DNA from: Rickettsiales bacterium
Lineage (GTDB): Bacteria > Pseudomonadota > Alphaproteobacteria > Rickettsiales > Anaplasmataceae
NCBI GenBank assembly: GCA_031286185.1
Contig: JAITUS010000135.1
Span: 1-6,187 of the forward strand
DNA: 6,187 nt
Reading direction: 5' to 3'
The position numbers and the translations under genes were made by a program. The notes below the pieces were generated by a model. It was not told the DNA's origin. It worked only from the letters and a program-made list of their open reading frames with translations, and did no database searches. This document shows positions 1 to 6,031 of the stretch, piece after piece (position 1 is the first letter of the stretch; the number at the start of each line of letters is the position of its first letter).

Positions 1-62
1 AGAATTGGCCTGATTTTTTCAAATTGCTCTCGACTTATACTGCTTGGATAACTTTTCCGCAT
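1..62 (-). CDS. IS5-family transposase, N-terminal fragment cut by window edge
   Basis: Twenty codons are visible, starting ATG and reading MRKSYPSSISREQFEKIRPI before the window ends. This opening, with the S-R-E-Q-F-E-K-I-R-P-I pattern, is what I recall for the short IS5-group transposases carried in many copies by Wolbachia. Such enzymes cut and join DNA at the element's ends through a DDE catalytic triad, but all catalytic residues lie outside the window and cannot be checked. A good ribosome-binding site, GAGGTG on the minus strand (67-72), lies four bases before the ATG and supports this start. Nothing shows whether the copy is intact. The gene points away from hemY, so it faces out of the window. 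Assignment to a transposase is fairly secure; the exact IS name is not. Confidence 0.75.
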   Translation of the reverse strand, partial: MRKSYPSSISREQFEKIRPI

Positions 63-111
63 AGACACCTCATTATTAATCTATGCTTATTTTACCTCAT
101 CTCTTCGAGAT
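1..111 (-). mobile_element. Right-hand (transposase-upstream) end of an insertion sequence, outer limit uncertain
   Basis: The transposase start implies that the element's upstream end lies within the next few tens of bases. I placed the limit at 111 because a small inverted repeat, ATCTC-TTC-GAGAT, occupies 99-111 and could belong to the terminal region. The other end of the element is outside the window, so neither the terminal inverted repeats nor the target-site duplication can be matched. The true boundary could fall anywhere between about 75 and 130. Confidence 0.45.
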
Positions 112-133
112 TTTAAACATGTTCTGAGAAATG

Positions 134-154
134 GTAGCTATATATATAAGCTAC
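134..154 (-). terminator. Weak hairpin at the hemY stop codon, possible transcript end
   Basis: GTAGCT (134-139) and AGCTAC (149-154) form a 6-bp stem around a 9-base all-A/T loop. One arm reaches into the last base of the hemY TAG stop codon. It lies at the end of the lolC-mic60-hemY cluster, where a transcript end is expected. It lacks the GC-rich stem and long U-run of a standard intrinsic terminator, so it may be no more than AT-rich symmetry. Confidence 0.25.
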
Positions 155-1374
155 TATTGAACATAATACACACAATTAAAGCTATTACAACTTGAACACT
201 TGTAATCCCACTGCTTTAGCTGTTTACTACAGTTTTTACATTTCCAACATGGGTCAGGTAAAGCTTCTGAGCCCATCTTGTTTAGTAAGTGAATTGCCTC
301 GTCGCATTCTTGCAGTTTAATTTTAAGCCGCGCCATAATAAGGTAGATTGATATGTAATTAGCTTTTTTCATAGCAATGTCTAGATGTTGATTTGCAAGA
401 TCATACTTACCTAAGCTAATTGAAGATGAAGCAAGTAAACAATAACTAAAATAATAATCAGGACGCAAGCCGTATAGCCTTTCAGCACCTTTACTATTTA
501 AACTGATGTAAATTTTTGCTGATTGAGGAGTAGGATTTACTGTATACTCTGCCTCTAGTACTGCAGAAGCTTTTCTGATTTTTCCAAGTTTAATATATAA
601 TTTCGCCTTTAAATAATTGATAGGCTGAAAAGTTGCGCAATGATTTTGTGCTCTAAATAAAGACTTTATAGCTTCCTTATAATTCCCTTTACTTTCATAT
701 TGCTTTGCTAAAGCGCAATAAAAAACCGCTAACATTTTTTTGCAATCAAAAGGAAGAAAAATATTAAACTTCGCAGCTTCCTTTAACTTCAAAATTGCGT
801 TAACCCAATCTTCTTGCAATATGCAATGCTCTATTTGAAAGGGAATAGACAGAATTTTATCATTAACCGAACTTGAGCAATACTCTATGAATTTTTGAAA
901 GATTGCCCCCTCTCGCTTGAGGTGGACAATTAGTTTATTGGCCAGAAGCAGAGCTAAGTTGCGATTTTTATTTGCAATGTTTGTTAAACCGTTGCTGAAG
1001 AAGCTGTAATTTCCTATCTTACCTGAGTTAAAGAGTTTTATTAAAGATAACTTATCGCTTTCCTCATTTAGATTTTTAACTAGCTTGTGAGCGTTATCTG
1101 TATTGCCCAAATCCATGCTAAAAAGAGCTTCAAAAAGAAGCAATTCTTCTCTATCCTTTCTTCTATTTCTTATGTTGGCAAATGTTGATGAAATGGAAGA
1201 ACAAAAGCGTGCAAGTATAATTAATAAAAACAATAAAAATACACAAGCAAAAATAATGAAATATAGATCAACGCTTATGGTGTAACTGCCTAATTCTAAT
1301 CTCATTACTTCACCGCTCACTTTGACCCATATACCAAATAAAAAAGAGAGAGCGAAAACTATGAAGTAAATCAT
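154..1374 (-). CDS. hemY: HemY-like membrane protein with TPR-type repeats and C-terminal zinc-ribbon-like motif
   Basis: This 406-residue protein has the HemY layout. Two hydrophobic segments (about residues 1-18 and 35-56) flank a G-S-Y-T-I-S-V stretch that matches the family's conserved G-Y-x-I-E-x-S region. A basic RNRRK patch follows, then a long helical region with TPR-like features (for example around 220-250 and 315-365). The C-terminus carries Cys 376, 379, 382, 393, 396 and 401. The CxxC pairs at 379/382 and 393/396 look like a metal-binding ribbon, as I recall for alphaproteobacterial HemY proteins. HemY is an inner-membrane protein linked to haem biosynthesis by gene context; it is not the protoporphyrinogen oxidase that shares the name, and its biochemical role is poorly defined. 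The ATG overlaps the mic60 stop codon (ATGA) with no clear ribosome-binding site, so translation is probably coupled. The gene looks intact. Confidence 0.85.
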   Translation of the reverse strand: MIYFIVFALSFLFGIWVKVSGEVMRLELGSYTISVDLYFIIFACVFLLFLLIILARFCSSISSTFANIRNRRKDREELLLFEALFSMDLGNTDNAHKLVKNLNEESDKLSLIKLFNSGKIGNYSFFSNGLTNIANKNRNLALLLANKLIVHLKREGAIFQKFIEYCSSSVNDKILSIPFQIEHCILQEDWVNAILKLKEAAKFNIFLPFDCKKMLAVFYCALAKQYESKGNYKEAIKSLFRAQNHCATFQPINYLKAKLYIKLGKIRKASAVLEAEYTVNPTPQSAKIYISLNSKGAERLYGLRPDYYFSYCLLASSSISLGKYDLANQHLDIAMKKANYISIYLIMARLKIKLQECDEAIHLLNKMGSEALPDPCWKCKNCSKQLKQWDYKCSSCNSFNCVYYVQ

Positions 1375-2102
1375 GAGATATATTGTAATAAGTGATGATA
1401 TATTATTGAAATATTCTTAGAAGCTACAATAAAACCATTTAATTTACTGAGCCATGGTTTAAATTCTGGATGTGTTAAATCGCCTATTGTAGTAGCTATG
1501 CTCTGCCAATCATTATCGTTTATTGACTCCTCAATTTCTGTCAACTTTACTCTCAGTGGATCGTTTTTATCTTTTACCTTTATCCAGTTGAAAATGATTC
1601 TTTTAAAGAATGTACTCTTATTATAGTCAATAACAGCAATGGTCTTTTCAAAAGATAACTTTAACTCATGTAAAGTATTTACCTCTTTTAAACTTTCCAA
1701 TTCACTCACTGCATTCTCTATCTCTGGGTCGTCAAGCTCTGATATTAAAGGCTTTATTGAATTTATATGATTATCAAATCTTGTTTCTTGTAATAACGAA
1801 TTCTTCATTTTAACCACAAGTAGCAGCAATCTTGCGAGGTTCTTATGCCTTGCACTACCATCACCTTGCTCACATTGAGTGTGCAGGTTTCTCTTTAGCT
1901 CAAACATCTTTTTTTCTATTCTAGATTGATTAACCTCAAGTAACATCTTGAGCTCATCTATGTTTTCCATCAAAACCTTTATATTGTCCTCGCTTTCTTG
2001 CTGATTTATTTTCAAAAATACTATGTTATTTATTGTAATATAACTGGCAAACAATAACACAATTAAGAACCAGCCTATGCATTTTTGCTGAGCATCATTC
2101 AT
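1371..2102 (-). CDS. Mic60/mitofilin-like inner-membrane coiled-coil protein
   Basis: The protein is about 243 residues from the chosen ATG. It has a short cytosolic N-terminus, one membrane helix (about 9-28), a charged, probably coiled-coil region (about 33-72), and a helical C-terminal domain. The C-terminal part (about 175-235), with the pattern of a D-P-L stretch, I-E-x-S-I-N-D-N-D-W, then P-W-L-S-K-L, resembles the mitofilin signature of alphaproteobacterial Mic60. The gene sits directly before hemY, the classic neighbour of alphaproteobacterial mic60. Mic60 shapes inner-membrane folds and contacts the outer membrane in other species; that role here is inference. An earlier in-frame ATG at 2153 would give 260 residues but would overlap lolC by 59 bp. 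I prefer the ATG at 2102, which overlaps the lolC stop by 8 bp (ATGAATGA). The protein is short for the family, mainly in the coiled coil. It could also be annotated simply as hypothetical. Confidence 0.65.
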   Translation of the reverse strand: MNDAQQKCIGWFLIVLLFASYITINNIVFLKINQQESEDNIKVLMENIDELKMLLEVNQSRIEKKMFELKRNLHTQCEQGDGSARHKNLARLLLLVVKMKNSLLQETRFDNHINSIKPLISELDDPEIENAVSELESLKEVNTLHELKLSFEKTIAVIDYNKSTFFKRIIFNWIKVKDKNDPLRVKLTEIEESINDNDWQSIATTIGDLTHPEFKPWLSKLNGFIVASKNISIIYHHLLQYIS

Positions 2103-3324
2103 AACGTAGTATCTCTGCAGGATCTTGCGCAGCTGCTTGTAATGCAGGAGCAATTGTTGCTAAAAATGACAGGAATAATGCAAGTGCAGAAACATTCACT
2201 ACGTCTTGGGGAACTAATATCACTGGCAAGCTTGAAAAAAAGTATATCATAGGATCAAGCAATTTAACGTTAGTGATGCTTTCTAAAAACACTCTAATAT
2301 TTTCAATATTGAGAGAAAAAACAACACCTATAATACAGCCAAGATAAGTTCCTATAAAACCAATCAGTAGCCCACAAGTGCAAAATATGCGCATAATGCT
2401 TCCAGTTGTTGCACCAAATGTACGCATGATTGCAATTGCAGATTTCTTTTCTTGCACTATCATCATTAAATTTGAGACAATATTGAATGCTGCCACAATT
2501 ATAATCAAAGTGAGAATTAAAAACATCACATTTCTCTCAGTCTTTAAAGCATTAAAATAGTGGCCTTGTTGTAATTGCCAACTTTCAGCTTCCATTCCTG
2601 TTTCTTTTTCTATAGCATTTGCTAGCTCATTAGTCTTAGTAATGTCATCTACAAATACTTCTATATTTCTTATACTGTCTTTATAATTAAAAAAAGCCTG
2701 TGCTGATTTTATGGGCATATACATTAAAGTATTATTATACTCAAACATACCCATATCAAATATTGCGACAACCTCATATTCTTTCATTCTCGGCATCTCA
2801 TCAAACAATGCATCAAATCCTTCAGGTGATATAAGCACAATTTTATTGCCACAGTCAATGTTCAAAGCTTCTGCTAATCGTGCCCCTATTATTACCCCTT
2901 CATCAAATTTTTCTACATTACCCACAATTACATTATTTGTAACAGTAGTATTATTAAATAAGTCTTTAACTGATACGCCTCGCACCACGCTACCTGTAAT
3001 TTTACCATTTGCTGCAATGATAACTTGGTCACTGGTCATAGGAGTTGCTTTCAATACACCTGGAATCTTCTCAATAGATTTTGATACTGCATGATAATCT
3101 GAATTTATGTTTCTATCGAAATAAACATTAACATGGCCACCAATGCCAAGTATTGAGTCAAGCAACTTTGCCTTGAATCCGTTCATTACAGACATCACCA
3201 CTATTAGCGTTGCAACTCCAAGAGCAATGCCAATAATAGAAAACAAAGTCATGATAGAGCAAAACCTGGCATTTTTTGCTCGCAAATAGCGAACAGCCAT
3301 AGTAACTTCAAAGGCAATGGACAT
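2095..3324 (-). CDS. lolC: Lipoprotein-releasing ABC transporter permease (LolC/LolE family)
   Basis: This is a 409-residue inner-membrane permease of the LolCDE system, which extracts mature lipoproteins from the inner membrane and hands them to the periplasmic carrier LolA, powered by the ATPase LolD. Visible features are an N-terminal A-V-R-Y-L-R-A-K segment, a first membrane helix (about 22-48) leading into V-M-S-V-M-N-G-F, a large periplasmic domain (about 50-262), and three more membrane helices (about 267-292, 312-340, 375-398). The FtsX-type signature IAIMRTFGAT follows the second helix, and the C-terminus ends in the typical DPAEILRYE. Length matches the family. Alphaproteobacteria often have one hybrid permease (LolF type) instead of separate LolC and LolE, so the symbol is approximate. 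The ATG at 3324 lacks a clear ribosome-binding site. The ATPase gene is not in this window. The gene looks intact and leads a tightly overlapping cluster with mic60 and hemY. Confidence 0.92.
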   Translation of the reverse strand: MSIAFEVTMAVRYLRAKNARFCSIMTLFSIIGIALGVATLIVVMSVMNGFKAKLLDSILGIGGHVNVYFDRNINSDYHAVSKSIEKIPGVLKATPMTSDQVIIAANGKITGSVVRGVSVKDLFNNTTVTNNVIVGNVEKFDEGVIIGARLAEALNIDCGNKIVLISPEGFDALFDEMPRMKEYEVVAIFDMGMFEYNNTLMYMPIKSAQAFFNYKDSIRNIEVFVDDITKTNELANAIEKETGMEAESWQLQQGHYFNALKTERNVMFLILTLIIIVAAFNIVSNLMMIVQEKKSAIAIMRTFGATTGSIMRIFCTCGLLIGFIGTYLGCIIGVVFSLNIENIRVFLESITNVKLLDPMIYFFSSLPVILVPQDVVNVSALALFLSFLATIAPALQAAAQDPAEILRYE

Positions 3325-3358
3325 TACGAAATATTTTGAAGTTAAACATTATACTCCT
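3308..3358 (-). promoter_or_regulatory. Strong ribosome-binding site plus 13-codon leader frame overlapping the lolC start; also a perfect -10 box
   Basis: On the minus strand AGGAGT (3358-3353) stands just before an ATG (3349-3347) that opens a 13-codon frame, MFNFKIFRNVHCL. Its TGA (3310-3308) lies inside lolC, 14 to 16 bases after the first base of the lolC ATG and in another frame. lolC itself has no visible ribosome-binding site, so reading this short frame could load ribosomes onto lolC. The same bases contain TATAAT (3353-3348), which could instead be a -10 box giving a nearly leaderless lolC mRNA, but I find no good -35 at 16-18 bp. Both readings are inference. Confidence 0.3.
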
Positions 3359-3430
3359 GAGATTTCATATAATTGTAGACTTTTCTTCACTTAAAAACTA
3401 GAGATTTTTATTTCTTGAAATTTAAAAGGC
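3325..3430. other. Short spacer between the symporter remnant and lolC
   Basis: These 106 bp replace what should be the last third of the symporter gene. In a second minus-strand frame, from about 3457 to 3392, the sequence reads LEILYEPFKFQEIKISSF and then stops. That could be a leftover C-terminal tail after an internal deletion, but I cannot match it to a family. Otherwise the spacer holds only AT-rich sequence and the leader region before lolC. Confidence 0.3.
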
Positions 3431-4306
3431 TCATAGAGTATCTCTAATTACCAAGACCAGAACAATAATACTGAAGCAACTATCAATAGAATTGGTACTT
3501 GCAATTACAGGAACCATGGCATTTGCTATATTATGTTCCTTTACATTCTTTTTACTTCCTTCTAAAGTAACAGGTATTGTAGCGCTACTTGACGATGTTG
3601 CAATTGCTGTTACTAGTGCAGGTAGCATATTTCTCATGCTAGCTAGCCAGTCCTTTACCTTAAATGAATTTGCGACTCCGTATAGCAATATAACATAAGT
3701 GTAGATAACAATTATCATGATAGTAAAAATTGCAATATAATCCTCAAAAACGGCTGATAATGCTTTGTTGTGTTACAATTTTAAGACAAAATCTAGTATG
3801 AATACAGGCATAACAGGAATTAATATTCTCCTGAGAAGAAAGAACGCTATACTCGCTAGTTTTTTAGCGATAATGTCACTCTTTTGCGGAATGATTCTAT
3901 GTACAGTTACTCCAGCGATGAGCCCAAGCAGTAGAGCATGAAAGTTTGAGATCGATGTTGGTAATTTGAATCTCCATGGGCTGCTTAGTGCGCTTTGAGG
4001 CAACGCTATTTTAGAATTAATATGAAGATTTTGTGTAATAATATATTCTGTGAGATAACCAATAAGGCTTGAAAACAAATTTGACAAGAAGACCGCCACT
4101 AGTAGCAATATGATGAATGTAATCGCTGCATTCTTTAGATTATTAATGCTATTAAATATCAAAGAAAAAATAATAAAAGGCATTGTAAAGCTTAAAACTT
4201 CCTTGATATTCAAGCTCACTGAGTATAAAAAAATCTTTGCATCAACAGGGATTAAAATTCCAAATAAGAACGATAAAATAAAGACAGCGAGTAATGTTAA
4301 TAGCAC
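3431..4306 (-). pseudogene. Sodium:dicarboxylate (glutamate) symporter family, nonsense-mutated and 3'-truncated
   Basis: Two minus-strand pieces lie in the same frame, separated only by one TAA (3775-3773). The upstream piece (177 codons, starting GTG at 4306, or possibly ATT at 4321) has several hydrophobic helices, including F-L-F-G-I-L-I-P and F-T-M-P-F-I-I-F-S-L. It reads LKL, then the stop, then H-N-K-A-L-S-A-V-F-E-D-Y without any frame change, so a single C-to-T change of CAA (Gln) would explain it. The downstream part contains TSSSSATIPVTLEGSKKNV, the serine-rich hairpin typical of this family of Na+- or H+-coupled glutamate/dicarboxylate carriers. The frame then ends at TGA (3433-3431) after about 291 codons. 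Family members run to about 400, so the second hairpin and last helix, which bind substrate and ions, are missing. The gene is very probably non-functional. It sits upstream of lolC on the same strand, so its promoter might still feed lolC. Confidence 0.85.
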
Positions 4307-4330
4307 ATTTAGTACGTTAATTGATTAGGA

Positions 4331-4401
4331 TAAGGCTAATCTATTCGAAATTTTTGTAAACAAGAATTTGTCTTCTTGCAAATCCTGTAAGGCTTAACTA
4401 T
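4331..4401. repeat. Imperfect 14-bp direct repeat pair in the intergenic region
   Basis: TAAGGCTAATCTAT (4331-4344) and TAAGGCTTAACTAT (4388-4401) agree at 12 of 14 positions and start 57 bp apart. They flank the CAAGAA/TTCTTG inverted repeat. They could be paired protein-binding sites or a remnant of an old duplication. The match is short enough to be chance in AT-rich DNA. Confidence 0.3.
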
Positions 4402-4404
4402 AAA

Positions 4405-4417
4405 ACTTCAGTGAAGT
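4405..4417. repeat. 13-base perfect palindrome ACTTCA-G-TGAAGT
   Basis: Six bases on each side of a central G are exactly complementary. Such symmetry fits a dimeric regulator's binding site, and it lies about 100 bp before hemD and about 100 bp before the symporter start, next to the second direct repeat. The loop is too small for a stable RNA hairpin. No known operator is recognised. Confidence 0.25.
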
Positions 4418-4460
4418 CCAGCATTGGTAATAAGAAATATAATCTGCTTAAAAATTTTTA

Positions 4461-4488
4461 TTCAGTAATTTTTTTATAAAGGTATTAT
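4461..4488 (+). promoter_or_regulatory. Possible weak sigma-70 promoter for hemD-xthA
   Basis: TTCAGT (4461-4466) and TATTAT (4483-4488) are 16 bp apart. The -10 matches consensus at five of six positions but the -35 at only three. It lies about 27 bp before the hemD ATG, a sensible place for the promoter of this two-gene unit. In sequence this AT-rich such pairs arise readily, so the call is tentative. Confidence 0.25.
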
Positions 4489-4514
4489 TTTTACCTGCAG
4501 TAAAGTAGATTAGA

Positions 4515-5222
4515 ATGAAGTCTATCTTGTTGACTAGGCCTTTATCAGACTCACTGGATACGAGAAGTGCGCTGAGGAAATATGGGTATAAAGTATACAT
4601 AGAGCCAGTATTCACAATAAAGTATCTGCAGCCTGATATATCTGCGCATGAATTTGATGTGGTAATATCCACAAGTAAGAACAGCGTTAAAGCATTTAGC
4701 CAAATATGCAGAGTAGATGACCTTCCAATCATTACAGTTGGTAGCTCAACGATGCAAACTGCAAAGGATTTAGGGTTCTCTGATATCATATCAGCAGACA
4801 GTAATGTTGAGGGTCTAATATCATTTATAAAAAATCACTATTCAATAGCAGTAAAGTTCCTATATATAAGGGGACAGGAAATATCATGTGATTTGAAAAA
4901 AAGGTTATCTGAAGAAGGTTTTAACGTAAGAGAAGTTATACTCTACAAGACAATTATTAAAAGGAATCTAACTCACAGGTGCAAAAATTTGTTATCAGGT
5001 AGTAAAATCGATAGTGTTGCTTTTTTTTCTTCACAGACAGCAAGAATATTCTGTTCTTTAGTTTCAAAAAGTGGCCTATCTCATGCAATGAGCGATATAG
5101 TTGCATGTGCTATGAGTAAGAATATTGCTGATAGTTTGAAGTCAATCAAATGGAAAAAAGTTATAACATCGAGGCTACCTACTAAAGAGAGTTTAATTGA
5201 TATGATTAATAAGGATCGCTGA
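4515..5222 (+). CDS. hemD: Uroporphyrinogen-III synthase
   Basis: The 235-residue length is usual for HemD, the cytosolic enzyme that closes linear hydroxymethylbilane while flipping ring D to give uroporphyrinogen III, the common precursor of haem. The family is poorly conserved, but the landmarks are present in order: the N-terminal MKSILLTRP opening, G-Y-K-V-Y-I-E-P-V-F, D-V-V-I-S-T-S-K-N-S-V (about 49-59), the I-T-V-G-S-S-T-M hinge (about 72-79), F-L-Y-I-R-G (about 114-119) followed by E-V-I-L-Y-K-T, and V-A-F-F-S-S-Q-T-A (about 168-176) in the second lobe. The ATG is the only sensible start because the family begins just before L-T-R-P; its ribosome-binding site is weak. The gene ends in TGA, whose last base is the first base of the xthA ATG, so the two are co-transcribed. 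It looks intact. Confidence 0.9.
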   Translation: MKSILLTRPLSDSLDTRSALRKYGYKVYIEPVFTIKYLQPDISAHEFDVVISTSKNSVKAFSQICRVDDLPIITVGSSTMQTAKDLGFSDIISADSNVEGLISFIKNHYSIAVKFLYIRGQEISCDLKKRLSEEGFNVREVILYKTIIKRNLTHRCKNLLSGSKIDSVAFFSSQTARIFCSLVSKSGLSHAMSDIVACAMSKNIADSLKSIKWKKVITSRLPTKESLIDMINKDR

Positions 5223-6031
5223 TGCTAAAAATTGCCACTTGGAATGTCAACTCTATACGCAAAAGAGTTGAGCAGCTCTGTAGTTTCATAATTGATAGTC
5301 AGATAGATATAATTCTGCTGCAAGAGATAAAGTGCACGGAAGAGCAATTTCCCTATGCGGAAATAGAGAAGCTCGAGTATGAATGCGCTGTCTATGGGCA
5401 AGTTGCAAGAAATGGTGTTTGTGTTTTATCTAAACATCCAATAATAGAGAAATTTAAAATTGACGTTGTAGAAGGCTATCAAGAAGCGCGTTATATAGAG
5501 TGCAAAGTAAAGCACAATAATCAGAAGATAGGAGTAGGAAGCGTATACGTTCCAAATGGTCAAAGCCCAGACTCTCATGCGTTTGCGTATAAACTTAAGT
5601 TTTTCGATAATCTACATGAAAGAATGGGCTATTTGTTGAAGAATGAGGAGCTAACTATTATAGCTGGCGACTACAATGTTGCACCGGATAAAATTGACGT
5701 TTTTGACCCAATTTTACTGAATGGTCAAGTGTGTTTTCATATAAAAGAACGCGAGAAATTAAGGGCAATCCTGAATCTTGGGTTTAAAGACGCATTTAGG
5801 ACATCCCACCCGAATTTGCAACAATTTACTTGGTGGCACTATCAAGGCAATTCACTAAGAAATAATCAAGGAATGCGAATAGATCATATGCTGCTATCAC
5901 CGCAAGCTATTGACAGGTTGGAAACGTGTTATATAGATAGCAGGCTGCGCAAGCTGGGAAGCCCATCCGACCATACACCTGTTGTGTGTGTTATGAATTC
6001 CCAAGTTGAAGAAAAAAACGCTGCTGCATAA
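5222..6031 (+). CDS. xthA: Exodeoxyribonuclease III / AP endonuclease
   Basis: The 269-residue protein matches the exonuclease III (ExoIII/APE1) family, metal-dependent enzymes that cut DNA at abasic sites and trim 3' ends in base-excision repair. The catalytic set is complete: Asn8 (TWNVNSIRKR), Glu35 (LLQEIKC), Tyr109 (SVYVPNG), Asp150 and Asn152 (AGDYNVAP), Asp221 (RIDHML), and Asp250-His251 (PSDHTPV). The length is typical, and the C-terminus adds about fifteen residues after the last motif. AAGG at 5211-5214, seven bases before the ATG and inside the end of hemD, is a good ribosome-binding site, and the start overlaps the hemD stop by one base. The pairing with hemD looks like genome packing, since the two proteins do not share a pathway. 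The gene looks intact and active. Confidence 0.96.
   Translation: MLKIATWNVNSIRKRVEQLCSFIIDSQIDIILLQEIKCTEEQFPYAEIEKLEYECAVYGQVARNGVCVLSKHPIIEKFKIDVVEGYQEARYIECKVKHNNQKIGVGSVYVPNGQSPDSHAFAYKLKFFDNLHERMGYLLKNEELTIIAGDYNVAPDKIDVFDPILLNGQVCFHIKEREKLRAILNLGFKDAFRTSHPNLQQFTWWHYQGNSLRNNQGMRIDHMLLSPQAIDRLETCYIDSRLRKLGSPSDHTPVVCVMNSQVEEKNAAA

Larger units (their letters stand above)
4307..4514. other. Divergent intergenic region between the symporter remnant and hemD
   Basis: About 208 AT-rich bases lie between two divergent genes, so promoters for both directions are expected here. I see no convincing open reading frame or structured RNA. It contains an imperfect direct repeat, a small inverted repeat (CAAGAA 4361-4366 with TTCTTG 4373-4378) and a short palindrome, listed where useful. 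No strong promoter toward the symporter side is evident. Confidence 0.6.

Noticed and set aside
140..148. TATATATA run as a promoter -10 for an unknown transcript
   Set aside because: It has no matching -35 and sits between hemY and the IS; simple AT repeat is the better reading.
1103..1285. 60-codon plus-strand frame inside hemY
   Set aside because: It lies wholly within the well-supported hemY gene on the other strand and has no recognisable motif.
2378..3094. Plus-strand frames inside lolC (2378-2560 and 2711-3094)
   Set aside because: Both are antisense to the strongly supported lolC coding sequence; their hydrophobic look mirrors the membrane helices of lolC.
3492..3698. 68-codon plus-strand frame in the symporter remnant
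   Set aside because: It is the antisense shadow of the serine-rich hairpin region, which carries the family motif on the minus strand.
3431..3718. Reading the downstream symporter piece as its own 95-codon gene starting ATG at 3718
   Set aside because: The sequence upstream of that ATG continues the family alignment in the same frame back to the TAA, so it is the second part of one broken gene.
4110..4328. 72-codon plus-strand frame over the symporter 5' end
   Set aside because: It is antisense to the recognisable N-terminal helices and ends in intergenic DNA, with no motif or ribosome-binding site.
4448..4789. 113-codon minus-strand frame over the hemD start
   Set aside because: It overlaps the conserved N-terminal half of hemD on the other strand and has no family features.
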